From: Polyporus tsugae
Taxonomy: Eukaryota > Basidiomycota > Agaricomycetes > Polyporales > Polyporaceae
Assembly: GCA_024305745.1 (NCBI GenBank)
Contig: JAHRBS010000001.1
Location: 2,790,001-2,854,000 of the forward strand
Reading direction: 5' to 3'
Length of the DNA: 64,000 bases
Part shown: positions 23,221 to 36,245 of the stretch, in pieces
Numbering within the stretch: position 1 is the stretch's first letter
Layout: each line of letters opens with the position of its first letter
The notes under the pieces: generated by a model
What the model was told of the DNA's origin: nothing
Seen by the model: the letters and a program-made list of their open reading frames with translations, nothing else
Databases searched by the model: none
Program-made: the position numbers and the translations under genes

Positions 23221-26200
23221 CCCGGGCCGGAGTAAAGCCGAGGACGGCTGAGATGGGATCTCTCTGACTGACCGTGGCTTCGCCATGTATGTCTATGCAC
23301 TCATGCTGTCTATGTCACTCATCGTAGTCAGTGCGAACGTCGATGCGATGGATCCATCTGTCCACATTCAACATGTCCCGCGCCAATGCACGGCATGCGG
23401 CGTCGCGTGTGTTGGCACTCAGGTCCCTCTCTCCCGCCTTGTTCCGCCCATCGGCTTCGTTCAGGAATTCGGCCCGACCATCTATCGTCTTTGCCCATCT
23501 TCTACTTATATCTGGCCTATGGACCCGTTCTTCCGTGCATCCCATTCTTGTCCGTCTCCGTCTCTCGTCTCGTTTCAAGCTTGTTTTGTGGTTCTCGTCT
23601 TCCGTCCGTGTCCGCACATACGCAGTCGCTTCCTCATCCAGCTTTCGTATACCCACGCAACAATCCACTCCCGCAATGCTCGTTATGGTGCACGCTATTT
23701 CCCCCTACACCAGGCTACCCTAGTTCTCACATCCCATCACTCCAAGCAAAAACCCTTTATCGCAGACGTCCATGATACAGTCTCTGTCCCCGCACATTCT
23801 CCGCACACATCACGCCGATATTGGAATTCCTCTAATCGTCGCTATCCCACACCAGCCTTCCCCACCACGGACATGCAATTACCCAACCCAGCTTCTCTGG
23901 CCAGGCCAGGTCATGCCCCTAATCCTAGTTCGTACTCCTACCTTTTCCTCCTGCACTCGGTCGTCCGCTGATCCTGTCTCTATCCCTACAGACTTGTAGC
24001 TGCCTCTCTTTGCGACTCTTTATTGCGGTCTCAGCTCTTGTTCGTATATGTCTTCGTGTCCTCCCTGGTGTTCTTCCCCCTTCCCTCCCGCGCTTCGATT
24101 TGCCTCTGTCATTTCTTCGTCCCCACTCATCGTTAGATACACGGACAACACCGCCAAAGCCTCCACGCTCACTATCCCTTCGCGTCCTGGCCCTGCGTTC
24201 ACTCGGATTTCGACCTCATCACATTGGATAATAATCCCCCTCCCCCAAGTTGGACCTGCGCATCTTCCTTCCCCCCCTTCCTCTTCCTCCGCTCGCACCC
24301 GCCCAGTTATTCCTTCGCCTAATCGACGCCCCAGACTTGCCACCTTCCACCTTCGCCGTTGCCATTTTCCCCTTGTGTTAGCCATTATTTACTGCTGGGC
24401 GTCGCGCTGTGTTTTCTATGTTCCCTATCTTCTATACACCTCTTGGACTTTGGTTCGTCTCCTCTCTTCTTCTCTTCTCTAAACTTTTCCCTTCAATCAT
24501 TCCTCGACCCCGCATGACGCCGTGGTGCGGCCGTTCGGGCTGGTATGGGATATGCGCACGCAAAACTAGTACTTATCTGTCCGTCCACACGGACTGCGAC
24601 CTGCCGCTGTCCGCCGTGGTGCCTCTAGATCGCTCTCTCTGGATCCTTCTCCTCACGTCGTTACCGTATTTCTTATCACGACTGTATACGAATGCGATGA
24701 CTTTGATATTTGTTCTACGGCTTGTTGGGTGCACGGTGCATGCGCGGGGATCGTCGTCTTACAGCATATCGTTCGGAGTGAGAATCGGTTCGACATCTGA
24801 AGCTAGGCATCGTACCGTTTACAAACCGTCGACACCGGGTGCACTGCCGGCGCCGGTCAGTGTAGATTACATAGTGACAAATCGGATCTGAGATCTTTTG
24901 TGGTTATCGCAAACCGGGGGGCCCGCGCACTTCTAAGTATGTAAGTGTCCTCAGGATGTCGCGACCCTGAGATCGAATGTATATATATGCACATCGTCGA
25001 GTCGGACTGTCGGCTCGAATTCTAGGACATTGAGCGCCCCACCTGTTAAACAGACTCTCGACATAATATCATTATCATGTACTGGAGATCAACTGGAGTA
25101 ACATATGTGAATCCTGTGCGCATCTGTGATTGCCTTGACGACCAGTGACGACAACGCTGAGAGGAACCCGTGTGAGTACTGTTGGCAGTTGATTTGCAGT
25201 GCTTGCAGTATAGTACTTACTTCAACTTAGAATTACGTCCATGCTTACTTACTAACGTTGAGTACTTATTCTGAAATGTACAGCCTTGGTTTCGAATCTT
25301 ATGACGTCGCTTGGCAGCTGTGTGGTGCATGGAAGCACCGGCCCCGCCGATGCTTGGATAGCGCGGGCTTAGTGCGAACCTGATATCCAATATCGGCGTG
25401 TCCCTGCGCGTTCGGGATGACCGATGCCCCCTTTTCTGGCACGATTACGTGGGACTGACGCTGCGTGTGCCTGACCGGTCGAGGAGAGTTGTTGACCTGC
25501 GGTTTGGAAGAGTGGAGCAAAGACGGTTCTGATGGCATAGGATACAGGGCGGGGGTCCGGTCGGGGAGGGCCTGGTCGGGCGGCGCATGCGCTTAGAGTT
25601 TGCGGCAGATCATGCATATATTATTATAGATTCTTATGCACGCCCGAAGCGTGTGGCCTGCAGCCTGCAGCGTCGGAAGTCTAATGACCGGACCCAGAGT
25701 AAGTAAGCAATTGGAATGGAGACATACGCACCGGATACGCACAGTCATCGCGCAGCGGGCGAAAGAGCGCCATGGCAACAGCTTGGAGGGGGGCAAATGG
25801 GGATGTGCATTGGGCAACGAAGATAAGTCGTACTTACATACTGTGATGAAGCAGATGGGTCTGAGACTCTGAGTCTTGGCCCTTGGGACCGGCAGTGGAG
25901 GTGCGCATGTGCCAGTGATAGGATCATCCTCGAGCTCCTGTACAGCTGTGCTGGCGGTTCGAGATACAGACTTGTAACTTAGCGTAACCGAGCAAAGTGG
26001 AGTCCAAACTAACTTAGCTATAGCCCTGCGAGTGTCAATGGCGGTGAGGAAGGTCGGGAAATGTTTAGAAAGTTCCCAGCTGTCGGTGGCTCACACTCGT
26101 TGCACGATCATGGTTGCGCGAGAAGCGGAGACCCGGAAAGGGAACCCGAGTCGAGAAAGTGGGGGGTGGGCGGTAGCACGTGTGGGCGCCTGTGAGGGCT

Positions 26201-26534
26201 AGATGATGGGAGTGAAGAGGACGGGGGTTGGAGGACTTCTCGTCACTCTGCGCCGTCCACAGCGCCCATTTCTTGTTGCTGTCCTCGTCTGTCCACAGGC
26301 TCTGGACAGCCTGATTCCTCTCACATCTCCCTCTTATCTTCGACGCGTCCTCCTACCTGCCTTGACTCTGCCCCGGTCCAACCCACCCAACTCTCGGTCG
26401 CCTCGACATCTCGCTAAGCCTGACTAGTACTCTTTGAATCACCGGACTCTCCTGTTCTCATCTTCACATCCCTTCCGTGCCCCAGCTGCTCGCTTTCGAT
26501 GCTGGCAGCCCTTCCACCACCGCAACCAGCCCCA
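23221..26534. other. 3.3-kb gene-poor region, partly pyrimidine-rich
   Basis: This lies between the phosphatase stop codon and the first coding exon of the RhoGAP gene. From about 23290 to 24500 the plus strand is strongly C/T-rich, which keeps several frames open (for example 23285-23971) without any domain. From ~24900 to 26000 it is more AT-rich, with short TA-rich runs. It probably contains the 3' UTR of the phosphatase gene and a long promoter or leader of the RhoGAP gene. No tRNA, repeat array or transposase fragment was recognised. Confidence 0.5.
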
Positions 26535-28823
26535 ATGGCCGAGTACATCGCCCAGGAGACTCAGCCGACCCAGACGCTGCTTACCGAGGACAGGTCTTGC
26601 CCGGGATGCAAGAAGTCGGTCGTAGATGAGAACGGAGGTGTGGTCGTAGCCTTCGGGTGAGTCTTCATATCCCCACATTTCATTCCCTTCGTCGCATTCC
26701 ATGCTTCGTGTCGCTCCTCCCCTTCCCTGGGCCTCTTGGCGCCGTTTGCTCGGGTTGCCAACCACGCTGGTCGAGATCCCCTCCCCGGGTTCCGCCTAGG
26801 ACGTCTCCGGCCCCCTGGCTGGGACGTTCCCTGGGTGCCGGACCTTCGCCTCGTTGACATGCCGCTGATATCTGTCGAGGGGATTGTCGGCTGTCATCGG
26901 GGTACACCTATTGAGCACGCCGCCTTCCTGCCATCTTTCCCCCACTGCTTCTCTGTCTGCCGTTTCTAGTCCGCATCGGCGATGGCCACTTTGCGGACAC
27001 TTGATCTCCAGGCTGTCGTCTGCACTGTGTCGCTTTTGATTCGGCACCGTGGAATGACAGGCTTCTGCATCCTTTACGCTATTGCACCCGCGTCCCACTT
27101 TATCCCCAGTGCCTTGATGTCCACCTTCGGGTGTAGACGATGCGGGGACCCATCTCGCTCTTGAAGTCTGGAGGTGGGGTTGAGGAAGTCTTCCCAACTC
27201 GACGGTCGGCGTGCTGCGCGTAGCTGGGAAGTTTCCTTGGCGAGATAACTTGCTTGCGAAACCTCGTGTTGATCGTTGTCATGAGTGTTCTCGCACATCG
27301 TCCGAAATCTCGCGGGACACCCATCATACCGCCATGTCGCCTTGCGCTGTGTTCTATGTTCGGGAAGCGGGGGTTGGTCCAACATTCGTGGAAGCACGAC
27401 GGACCATTAGTCGATGTACGAGTGTAGCGTCGACCGCGTCTGCGAGGAAGTGCAGACCGGGGGTCAAGAATAACTGAATTTCCATCGGATTCCCGTCGAC
27501 GTCCCCCTGCTTCCACGTTTATTCCCGCAGTCCCCCACTCCAGGTGAAAACCGTACGTTGTACCACTGCGACGTCATGGCGCTTCTTGACGAGTTCTGGC
27601 CAAGGTTGGTCCGTCCGCGTTTGTAAGGCGACTAAGCACTGTTGTTCATGGCGCGTGCAATGGGCGATGCTAAGGGACATATGTTTAACTATACTTGGTA
27701 TAGCATGACTGGTCTGGTTTGAACGCGCATGGGTACGCTCCACCACAGGCAGTGGCCCATGTCCCCCTCACAACAGACAGACTTGTAGCCTCCTGGTTCA
27801 AGACCTGGATCTCGGAGGCGCGGCATACAACTGGATAACAGCGACTAAATCGTTTATTAACCGCGCTTATCCGAGATTCCGGTCAGCGGACCTCTACGGC
27901 CACGCCGCGAAAAGCCTCTTACGCCGGAGGTTGTGCCAAACGGTTGCAATCGCCCATTGCAGTTGGACAGTTGCACGATCGACCCTTGTCGGGACCCGCT
28001 TTCCCCTCCTCGGTTGCTACGCTCTTTGACGTCATGTTGCACTATCCGTCTTTCCTAACCCTCAGGTGCCTGGCGCACTAGCTCAAGTTGCGAGATGTAT
28101 CGCCGAATACCGCTCCCCAGAACAGGCTTGTAAACGGCCTGTGATGGGTTGCCTGTCACAGACCCGTGTGCAGGACTGGAATGCCGGATAACTGGTGCGC
28201 TGTCAATCGCACCCTGAGATCCAGTTTTATCTTCTCCGATCTGCGCATTGACCGCGTCTGTCGTTCGTTGTGATTAGTACGAAAGCGGGGAACGCGCGTC
28301 GATATTGCTGTGCGGCGAATCGCCGTGGCTGCGCGGTTGTTGTGCAGACATTCCGAAAACCTTCGATTTGCCGCTTGCGCCTTCGGTTTATCATCGTCAT
28401 TTCCCACATGTGCGGTGCTCCATACTGACGTCGATGATTCCGTTCCCCAGACAATCCTTCTTCCATGTCGACTGCTTCAAGTGCGCGAAGTGCGGCAACC
28501 AAGTGACGGCGGACACGAACCTCCTGCTGCTCTCGGACGGGTCGCCGATATGTGCGAACTGCTCGTACAGCTGCAACGTGTGCAAGCTACCGATCCTGGA
28601 CGAGGCGATCATGACGGGGGAAGACTCGTACCACGCGCACTGCTTCAAGTGCAAGGTGTGCAAGAACCGGATCGACGAGCTCGTGTTCGCGAAGACGAGC
28701 CAGGGGATATACTGCATGAACTGCCACAACGAGCGTGTCGCGCGGAGCAGACGCCACCAGGCGAGGAAGCAGGAGCGGGAGAGGGAGAAGGAGCGGGAAC
28801 GGGAGCGTGCGGCGGCGCTGCTA

Positions 28824-28859
<36 letters not shown>

Positions 28860-31800
28860 GCAGGACCGCATGGAAGCGCGAATAGTAGGCAAGGCGACCC
28901 GCGAGACGGTCAGAACGGTCGACCTGCAAATGCGGTGCGTCGTTCTTCGTAGTACATACGTGTGTTCAAAGTGAGCCTGAGACTCAGTTTGGGTGCGTCC
29001 GTGTAGGGCAGCAGCAGCGAACAAGGACGGCGAGACTCACAAGCGACCTCGGCCGAGGTGTCGTCCCCCGACACGTCGCAGCACAATGGGGGCCTCTCGC
29101 GATCGAGCTCAAATCGTGCGACCGAGTCGGCGGACAGCCATTCGTCGGAGCCCTCTTCAGCAGACCCAGCGCGGCGGGGGTCAGTCCTTCCCAACCTTGT
29201 CGCTACCGAGTTGCAGCATCGCCAGCAAGAGCTCGCCGCCGCTGCCGCTGCCGTCTCATCACCACCTCCATCTCAGGACTATCTGGGATCGCCTGTGGAC
29301 AGGACTTCCCGGCCTCTGTCAAAGCGCCACTCTGGAATGTTCATAGGGCTGCCCACCTCGCCTTCCATGACTCGGGCCAGCAGCAACGTTAAACGCCCCT
29401 CCACCGCTGGCAGCTCTGCTACCAGCTCTCCCGTTGATCAATTCCTCTCCCCTACCTCGGCTGGCTCGAACATGCAGACCCTCCTGGTGCCTCAGGACCC
29501 CGTCAGCAACCGTAATCTCAGTAAACGCGCCAGCTTCGACGGCCGGGTTCGGCCCCTGAATGTGTTACGCCAGGTTGCGAGCAGCGCCTCCCTCAACACG
29601 AACGCTAGCCAGAGTCAAAGCAGGATCCAGAACGGCGGTGCCCCTACTGACTACGGCCGCTCGTTTTCCTCCAATAGTGTCAGCGGCCGCGAGTCTCCAC
29701 ATCCCCACTCCCCCATTCAAGAGCACTACAACTCGTACCACAATTCCAACCCTAGCGACAGCGAATACCAGGAGTCGCCGACCTCTCCACCCAATGGCCG
29801 CAACCGCAGCCTGTATGACAACGATGGCAGCCGCGCTGGCAGTGGCAGAGTGCGCTCTGCGTCCTCGAGCGCTTATATTTCGGACACAGGATCGGGGGCG
29901 TCGACGACTCGCGTCCCGCATCCGCGCCCGACGCTCAATCTCGACCGCGTCCCCGCACGCTCGACGAGCCTTGCCATTCCGTCGTCGTTCGAGGCGCTCG
30001 AAGCCGAATCCCCGTCGAACCTTATCCTCGAGAGGAGCACCCCCAACCGCGCGCAGTCTCAGTCGCGATGGGACGATGACAGCCCCGAGAGCGAGCACGA
30101 CTGGAAGCGGGGGAGCGACTCCGTACCGCCCTCCCCGTCGCACTTCGTCGACGTACCGCACGGGATTGAGAGCGGGACGGATACAGAGAGCGATCGCGAG
30201 AGCGGGAGCGCGCGGCCGGATGCCCGCCCGCCGTCACTCCCGCCGAAAGAGCACCGGCACCGGCAACGCCCAGAGGACCTGCGCGTCGACGTGTCGCAGC
30301 GGAGCTTCACGCCTGCGGGTGAGAGCGAGGGCACGCCCGAGTCGTCGCCCGTGGAGCGCACATCGCATGCGACATTCATCGCGCCCGCCCTGCCCCCGAT
30401 CCGGATATCGATGGGCGGGGGCGACTTCGAGGACTTCATGAAGACGATGGGCTCGGGCTCCGGCAAGGGGCTCCCTGACAGCAAGGACAACGACAAGGGC
30501 AAGAAGAGGGGCAGGGACAGCAAGCTTAACATCGACCTGACGCTCACCCCAGCCGACTCCACCGGGGCGCCGATGACACCCAAGAGCGACATTACGGTCC
30601 TGGGCTCTGCGGGCCCCGCGATTGACGAGACCCCGATGCGACGCGGAGACAGGAACGACCGGAACGGCGGGGCGAGCCCGTCGTCCTCGTCCGACCATGA
30701 TTACTTTGACCGACCGCGCGCAAGGCTGGACCCGGGGCGTCGCGCGGGGACGCCGCCGCTGAGCGTTGTTGGGGCGGGGCCTGTGCGGAAAGGCCGCGAG
30801 CGTGGGGACTCGAATCCCGCTGTCAACGGCAATGGCGCGGCGCGGATCATGGTCACTGCGCCGAGCGACGAGGGGGAGGCGTTACGACGGCGGCTTCAGG
30901 ATGCGGTGGGCACTGCGGGAGAGCGGGGCGCGGGCCATGTCACGCTCGATGTCGAGCTCGTGCAGACCCTACTGGGCGTGTTTGACCAGCAGTCGAGCGA
31001 GTATGTGAGCTTGCGGCAGAACCTTGACGGTATGAAGGTGAGTGGACAGTTTTTTCACATCGCTGCCGTGGATTAGTCGGGCTGAGTCGTGCGTATGACG
31101 TTGTTGCGTTGTAGCGGGCGAGCAAGCAGTATATCGACGGCCTGACGGTCGCGCAGACCGAGTACGACCGCGAGCTGAAGGGGAGGAGGGACGCCGAGGC
31201 GGAGGTAACGCGGTTGCGTGTCCTACTGTCCGGGCAGGCTGTACGCCTGACCGCGATCAGTGAGGACTCGAAACGCCACGAGGCGCAGAAGCAGCACGCA
31301 CAGGACCTCAGCAACCAGATGTCTACCCTCGAACGCGACCTTTCTAAGCTTAAGGTCGAGCGTGACATGACCCTCGCTGAAGTCGAGCAGCTCTCCGCCT
31401 CACGCAGGTACGTCACTATTTATCACGTGAGAGGGGTCGATTCATAGATTGACGTGCGTTTGATCGACGTAGCCTGTCTGCCGTCCTCGACAGCGAAGAA
31501 GGGGGTGCTTCGTTGACCCGAGGCCTGTCGATGCGCTTCGACAACATCAAGGTCCAGTATCAGCACGAGCTCGTCCCGCTCACCGAGCAGCGCGAAGCCC
31601 TTCAGCGCGAGATTGCGGAGCTCAAGGCCTCCCGTGACGCCATCTTAGAGGAGACGACCGTCCTCAACAAACGGAACGAGGAGCTCGCACAGCTCAACTC
31701 CCAGTACCAGCGTCGACTGGAGCAGGCCGCAGACACCAAGGACGAGAACGTCCTCCAGGAGCGTCGGAACCACTCGTTCGACCGTGCAAGGTCGCCGCCG

Positions 31801-33135
31801 ATGCTCAACAACTCCGTCTCATCCACCACGCTTGCGCTCTCCGAGGAGTCGACCGACACCAAGTTTATCAAGATCTCGAAGCCGGATGTGCAGGACGCAC
31901 CCGTGCAGCAGCAGGCTAGGCCGCGGTTCATCAAGTGGCCGGGCTCGAGGGCCCCGAAGGAGAACATTGCGGTCATGAATGGCGCGGACTCGGGCAAGGT
32001 CAAGTGGCGGACAGAGCACGTCTTCCAGCAAATGTCCGTGCTGAGGGTCGCACGGTGCGACCACTGCGGCGACAAGATGTGGGGATCGCAGTTCCGGTGC
32101 ACGAGTACGTCCTCTCACAATACCACGGTGTCATGTGTTTAAAGTGGCTCTGACGTGTGGCGACGTCGTCTGTTCTAGATTGCAGCATTGCGGTGCATAC
32201 CCGTTGCATCCATAGCGTGAACTTGACGTGCTCGCAGCAGGGAATGCCTATACGGGAAGAGCCGCAGGCACCCCTTGCTCCACTACGTGAGTAATGTCGT
32301 TTGACGGTCATTGCGACAGTTCTTGACACGGTTGCCTTGTCAGCGCCATCCATGTTTGGACGGGACCTCGTTGAGCAGGTTCAGGCCGATTCAAGGGACG
32401 AGCATCGGATGATCCCTGTTATCGTTGAAAAGTGTATCGACGCGGTGGACAGCATTGGTAAGCCTAAAACCAACCACCGATACAGTTGCGAAGCTAATGA
32501 AGTATCGGGCAGCTCTTGATTACGAGGGGATCTACCGCAAGACAGGTGGCTCTAGCCAGTCCAAGATGATCACCCAGCTGTTTGAGCGCGGCGACTACAC
32601 CTCATTCGATCTCCGCGACTCAGACCGCTTCAACGATATATGCAGCGTCACCTCCGTGCTCAAGGCTTACTTCCGCGGGCTTCCAAACCCATTGCTGACG
32701 TTCGCGCTTCATGACAAGTTCGTTAACGCCTCCACCATCCGGGACCTCGATATCAAGGCCGCGACCTTCACAGACCTTATCCACGACCTGCCTGTGGAAC
32801 ATTTCTACACGCTCAGGGCGCTGGTGCTTCATTTACACCGGTCAGTCACCATTTCCTGCTCGCTCAGGCCATTGTACTAAATAACTGCGGACATAGGGTA
32901 TGTGAGAGGAGTGAACACAACCTTATGCACGCCAGAAACCTCGGCGTGGTCTTCGGACGTGAGTTGATCCGCACGTGTTTTAACTTCTCGGATCTGACAA
33001 CGTTTCATAGCGACGCTCATGCGTTCGCCCGATCCTGGTGCAGAGTTCAGCGACATGGCGGGCAAGGCCCTCTGTATTGAATGGCTCATCGAGAACGCAG
33101 ACCGACTATTCGACCCACAACTCTCGGCGGAGTGA
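26535..33135 (+). CDS. LIM-LIM-C1-RhoGAP protein (Rga1-like GTPase-activating protein)
   Basis: Exons 26535-26656, 28451-28934, 29007-31037, 31115-31407, 31473-32104, 32179-32286, 32344-32457, 32513-32840, 32897-32958 and 33011-33135 give 1432 aa. Two LIM zinc-binding domains (~22-145) begin CPGCKKSVVDENGG; the long first intron joins AFG to QSFFHVDCFKCAKCG. A charged stretch and a run of 12 Gln follow, then ~650 Ser-rich residues and coiled coil (SNQMSTLERDLSKLKVE). A C1-type zinc finger (ARCDHCGDKMWGSQFRC, then CSIAVHTRCIHSVNLTC) precedes a RhoGAP domain. MFGRDLVEQV opens it, GIYRKTGG carries the arginine finger, and FRGLPNPLL and GVVFGPTLMR follow. It should switch off Rho-family GTPases in polarity and cytokinesis. 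Intron 1 (1794 nt) is far longer than the rest (55-77 nt). Confidence 0.93.
28824..28859 (+). repeat. Mixed CAA/CAG repeat coding poly-Gln
   Basis: Twelve consecutive Gln codons (CAA and CAG mixed) lie between a Glu/Arg-rich stretch and a Gly/Ser-rich linker in the RhoGAP protein. The mixed codons suggest lower slippage than a pure repeat. Confidence 0.9.
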
Positions 33136-33540
33136 TAGATGTCCGGGTTGCCATGTCTCTATCTCTTATTATTCCGTATTTGTCCCTCCTCTCCCTTGTC
33201 TCCATTTCATGTTCACTGCACGCTGTCACGGTGTGGCTGTAGCCCTGTAGAACCTTCTCTGCGCATCGACTCTGTACTAAAAGCTTCGCCGTCGTTCCGC
33301 CCTTCCCTGTTTTGTTTACCCGTTGGCTTGTTTATTCCCGTGTCACATTCTTTCTTTTGTTTAACATGCATTCCTCCCCTGGGTTTCCTCTCTCCACAGT
33401 GGATTACTTTATGGAACACTACGCCTTTTCACGCTCTTTCCGACCCGCGCCTTTCGCGCGTGGCACCTTATTATTAGTTCAACTACACTCGCCTCATGAG
33501 CTGCAACAGTCCTCCTACTGTCACTACCCCCGTCGTCCTT

Positions 33541-33578
<38 letters not shown>

Positions 33579-33998
33579 ATTTTTTCACGGCTTGTCCATA
33601 TCCCTCACGACATCGGTATTCCATGCATCGCAAATGATCTATACCCGAGCTCTTATAAATATGTATACCACCGTAACTCCGAATCCGTATTATACATACC
33701 ACAGCCCCCCCCACGAACGAGGGAAGAAGCGCACGATCCGATCTTAGGTTCTCGCAACCGCCCACGCGGTAAGTGCGCAGGTGCCCAGCTGAGTCCGATC
33801 GATGCAGCGGAGAAACTGGATGGGATAATAGACTACATATATATACACGCGTGCGAGCGAAAGCATGGCGACAAAATACCAAGAAAGTAGAGCCCGAGGA
33901 GAACGGGAGCAGGAACCATGGGTGGATCAGGGAATGGCAAGGTCATCATCGACATCCTGTGAGTGTGACGGGGTGGTGGCGGCGGCAGCGGCGCACCC
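33136..33998. other. Convergent intergenic region
   Basis: This lies between the stop codons of the RhoGAP and BTB genes. It contains the ATC microsatellite at 33541. No gene was recognised. Confidence 0.5.
33541..33578 (+). repeat. (ATC)12 microsatellite
   Basis: A pure ATC trinucleotide run of twelve units plus two bases lies in the intergenic region 3' of both flanking genes. Confidence 0.97.
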
Positions 33999-36171
33999 TC
34001 ACGACAGCTCGCGGGAGCGCTTGCTGCGCTGGGTAGACTCGTTGTGGAGCGAGCAGTAGAGGAAGTGGCGACGAGGCCCGGAGGTCGCACTGCCCGCGAC
34101 TGCGGCGACGCGCGCGCCGAGCGGCGCAGTGTCCGTCCCGCTGCCGCGCACGCCGAGGGAGAACATGCGGTCGAAGACTGTACATTTGCGGTTGTCGGCG
34201 GTCGAGGCGCGGGGACGGCGATCAGTTCATAAGTCATGTTTGGCGGGCGGCATTTGCGGGGAGGTGCGGAGAGGGGATACGTGGTACATAATCCATGGTA
34301 CATGAAGGGGCGGACAAACGGATTTATGTGAGTGGTGGATAATAAGGTGGCGTGGAGCGAGAGCGACGTACGTGTGGCTATGAACGCCTTCGCAGTTGTC
34401 TGGCAACTGAGATGCGTCAACGACAGAGGCGGACTAACGCCCTCGAGTGTGCGGAGGTACCGGAACACCATTGACGGTTGGCAGGGTCCTGAGTGCGCGG
34501 AGACATGCAGTCAGCGGTCAGCAGCCCCTTAGAGAGATCGAGTGACTCGCTGGATGTCAGACGAGGAACGAAGCTCACCGAAGCGAAAGACGGCTTGATA
34601 AGCTTGCTTCCACTTCTCGTCGAGGACGCGCGCGCAGTTGGTCGGATCTGGGCACGACAAGCACTGCAGGGAGATTGAGAGATCCGACATCAGCTCAATG
34701 TTGACATTGTGGGATGCTCGCACGCACGCATTGGTATTCCTTGGCAATTTGAATCAGACCAAGTTTAAGTACCCTCTCTAAAAACCACGTTCGCCTGTAA
34801 CACCGTTAATGTCCACCAGGACACTAACGGAAGAGGGCACAGGCTAACCTTTTCTCCAGCTTGAGAAGGGTAGCTTGGCTTAATGTCCCGAGCTCCTCTT
34901 CGGACCAGCCCCCAGGATTGTCCAGCACAAAGCGGCTCGATTCCCGATACAGTTCCTCTTCCTCGAAGAGTTCCGCTATGCGCATGGCCTTGATTGGACG
35001 ACCCGCGGCATGCGTGAGGAGGAATGTAAGACACTCGGTTTGCAAAGCGGAGACGTGAAGCTTATGTGAGATGTTCATGAGGCCCTCGACGTTGTTCCAT
35101 GTAATTGTGCACACGAGGCTGGGAGAGGGGTCATTACGAGGGCAACCAACCACACACCTGAAGCGGGTACTTACTGTGGGTACACGTATTTGAGGAAATC
35201 GTGGAATGTGTTCGCCTGCGCAGGGATATTAAATGAACGCACTTTCTGAATGACAACACAAGACATGCCTTCTCCTCCTTCAAGACAATAATAGCATCTG
35301 GACGCTTCTCTTTCTCGGAAGTTTGTCGTTTGGGAGGACGCGGCCGCGTATGAGTAGAAGGCCCCGCGACCTTCCCATCCACGTCTGGGGCCTTGGCCTT
35401 CGTCTTCCCGGACGGACTTGTCGGTGTCGTGGGATCCGACTGCTCCAGCTTGCTCAAGCTATCCTCACGCGCCTTCACCTTGTCCTCGATGCTCGTCTCG
35501 ACATCACTCCCATCGCTCCCGCTGATGTCAACATCGAGGTCGAGCTCGTCGGGGTCCATATCCGGGTCGAACCGAGCGAATGTGATCTCGGAATGGGTCT
35601 CGAGGTTGGGCCTGGTACCGGGGACAACGGGCGGTTGGGAAATGGTGATGACCGAGGAGACAGACTGAGGCCGGCCGGACTCCTTCTCCGTCTCGGCCCA
35701 TCCACCGCAAAGGGCGGCCTGGAAGAAGGAGGAGGCAAAGTAGAGGACCTCCTTGTGTGCCCTTGGAAAAGAGGAAGTAAATGGACGGCGTTCAGCTCTG
35801 CGCTCCGCACTCGGGGATCAGACTGCGGGGTATGGGTGGAGGGGGAGTGCGCACCAGAAGGTCGTGGACTCGACGATGATCTTGACGTTTCCTGGAAACT
35901 TACTGGTGCGGGTGAAGGACTCGTGTATCTCTATGGGGTCATCCAAGTCGCCGTTGGTGCTAAGGGACGAGGCCATCTCGTCGGACTCGCACTCGAGGTA
36001 CCAGGACGGGGACCCTGCAGACCTGAAGATGCCTGAGGCTGCCGCATGGGTCTCAGTAGGTGAGCTAAGGGAAGCAGAAGGATTATGAGTATTGGAGCCC
36101 CTCGAGTTACGAGCAATGAGTATATGCGGAGGATTCATGGTAGCAACCAACCTCCGTCCAAGCCGAGCCAT
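33999..36171 (-). CDS. BTB/POZ-domain protein with acidic insert and fungal C-terminal region
   Basis: Exons 36171-35855, 35761-35269, 35215-35175, 35118-34849, 34794-34728, 34663-34579, 34488-34372 and 34177-33999 give 522 aa (511 if the next ATG at 36138 starts translation). The first half of a BTB fold (VKIIVESTTFWAHKEVLYFASSFFQAAL) is followed by ~130 acidic/Ser-rich residues. The fold then resumes with ANTFHDFLKYVYPH and NVEGLMNISHKLHVSALQ. The C-terminal part (LFEEEELYRESSRFVLDNPG, CCLSCPDPTNCARVLDEKW, PSMVFRYLRTLEG, LFDRMFSLGVRG) is conserved in Agaricomycete relatives as I recall them. BTB domains mediate dimerisation and often recruit cullin-3; the function here is unknown. The junction at 35269/35215 needs a GC-AG intron. 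Confidence 0.85.
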
Positions 36172-36245
36172 TCCTGATCCACATCCCAATTCCCGTCCAT
36201 CCCATACAACATATTCATCTATTCCAAATAACCACCACGTCCCAT

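Noticed and set aside
23285..23971. Several overlapping open frames of 75-230 codons
   Set aside because: They arise from the C/T-rich strand, lie in multiple frames at once and encode no recognisable protein.
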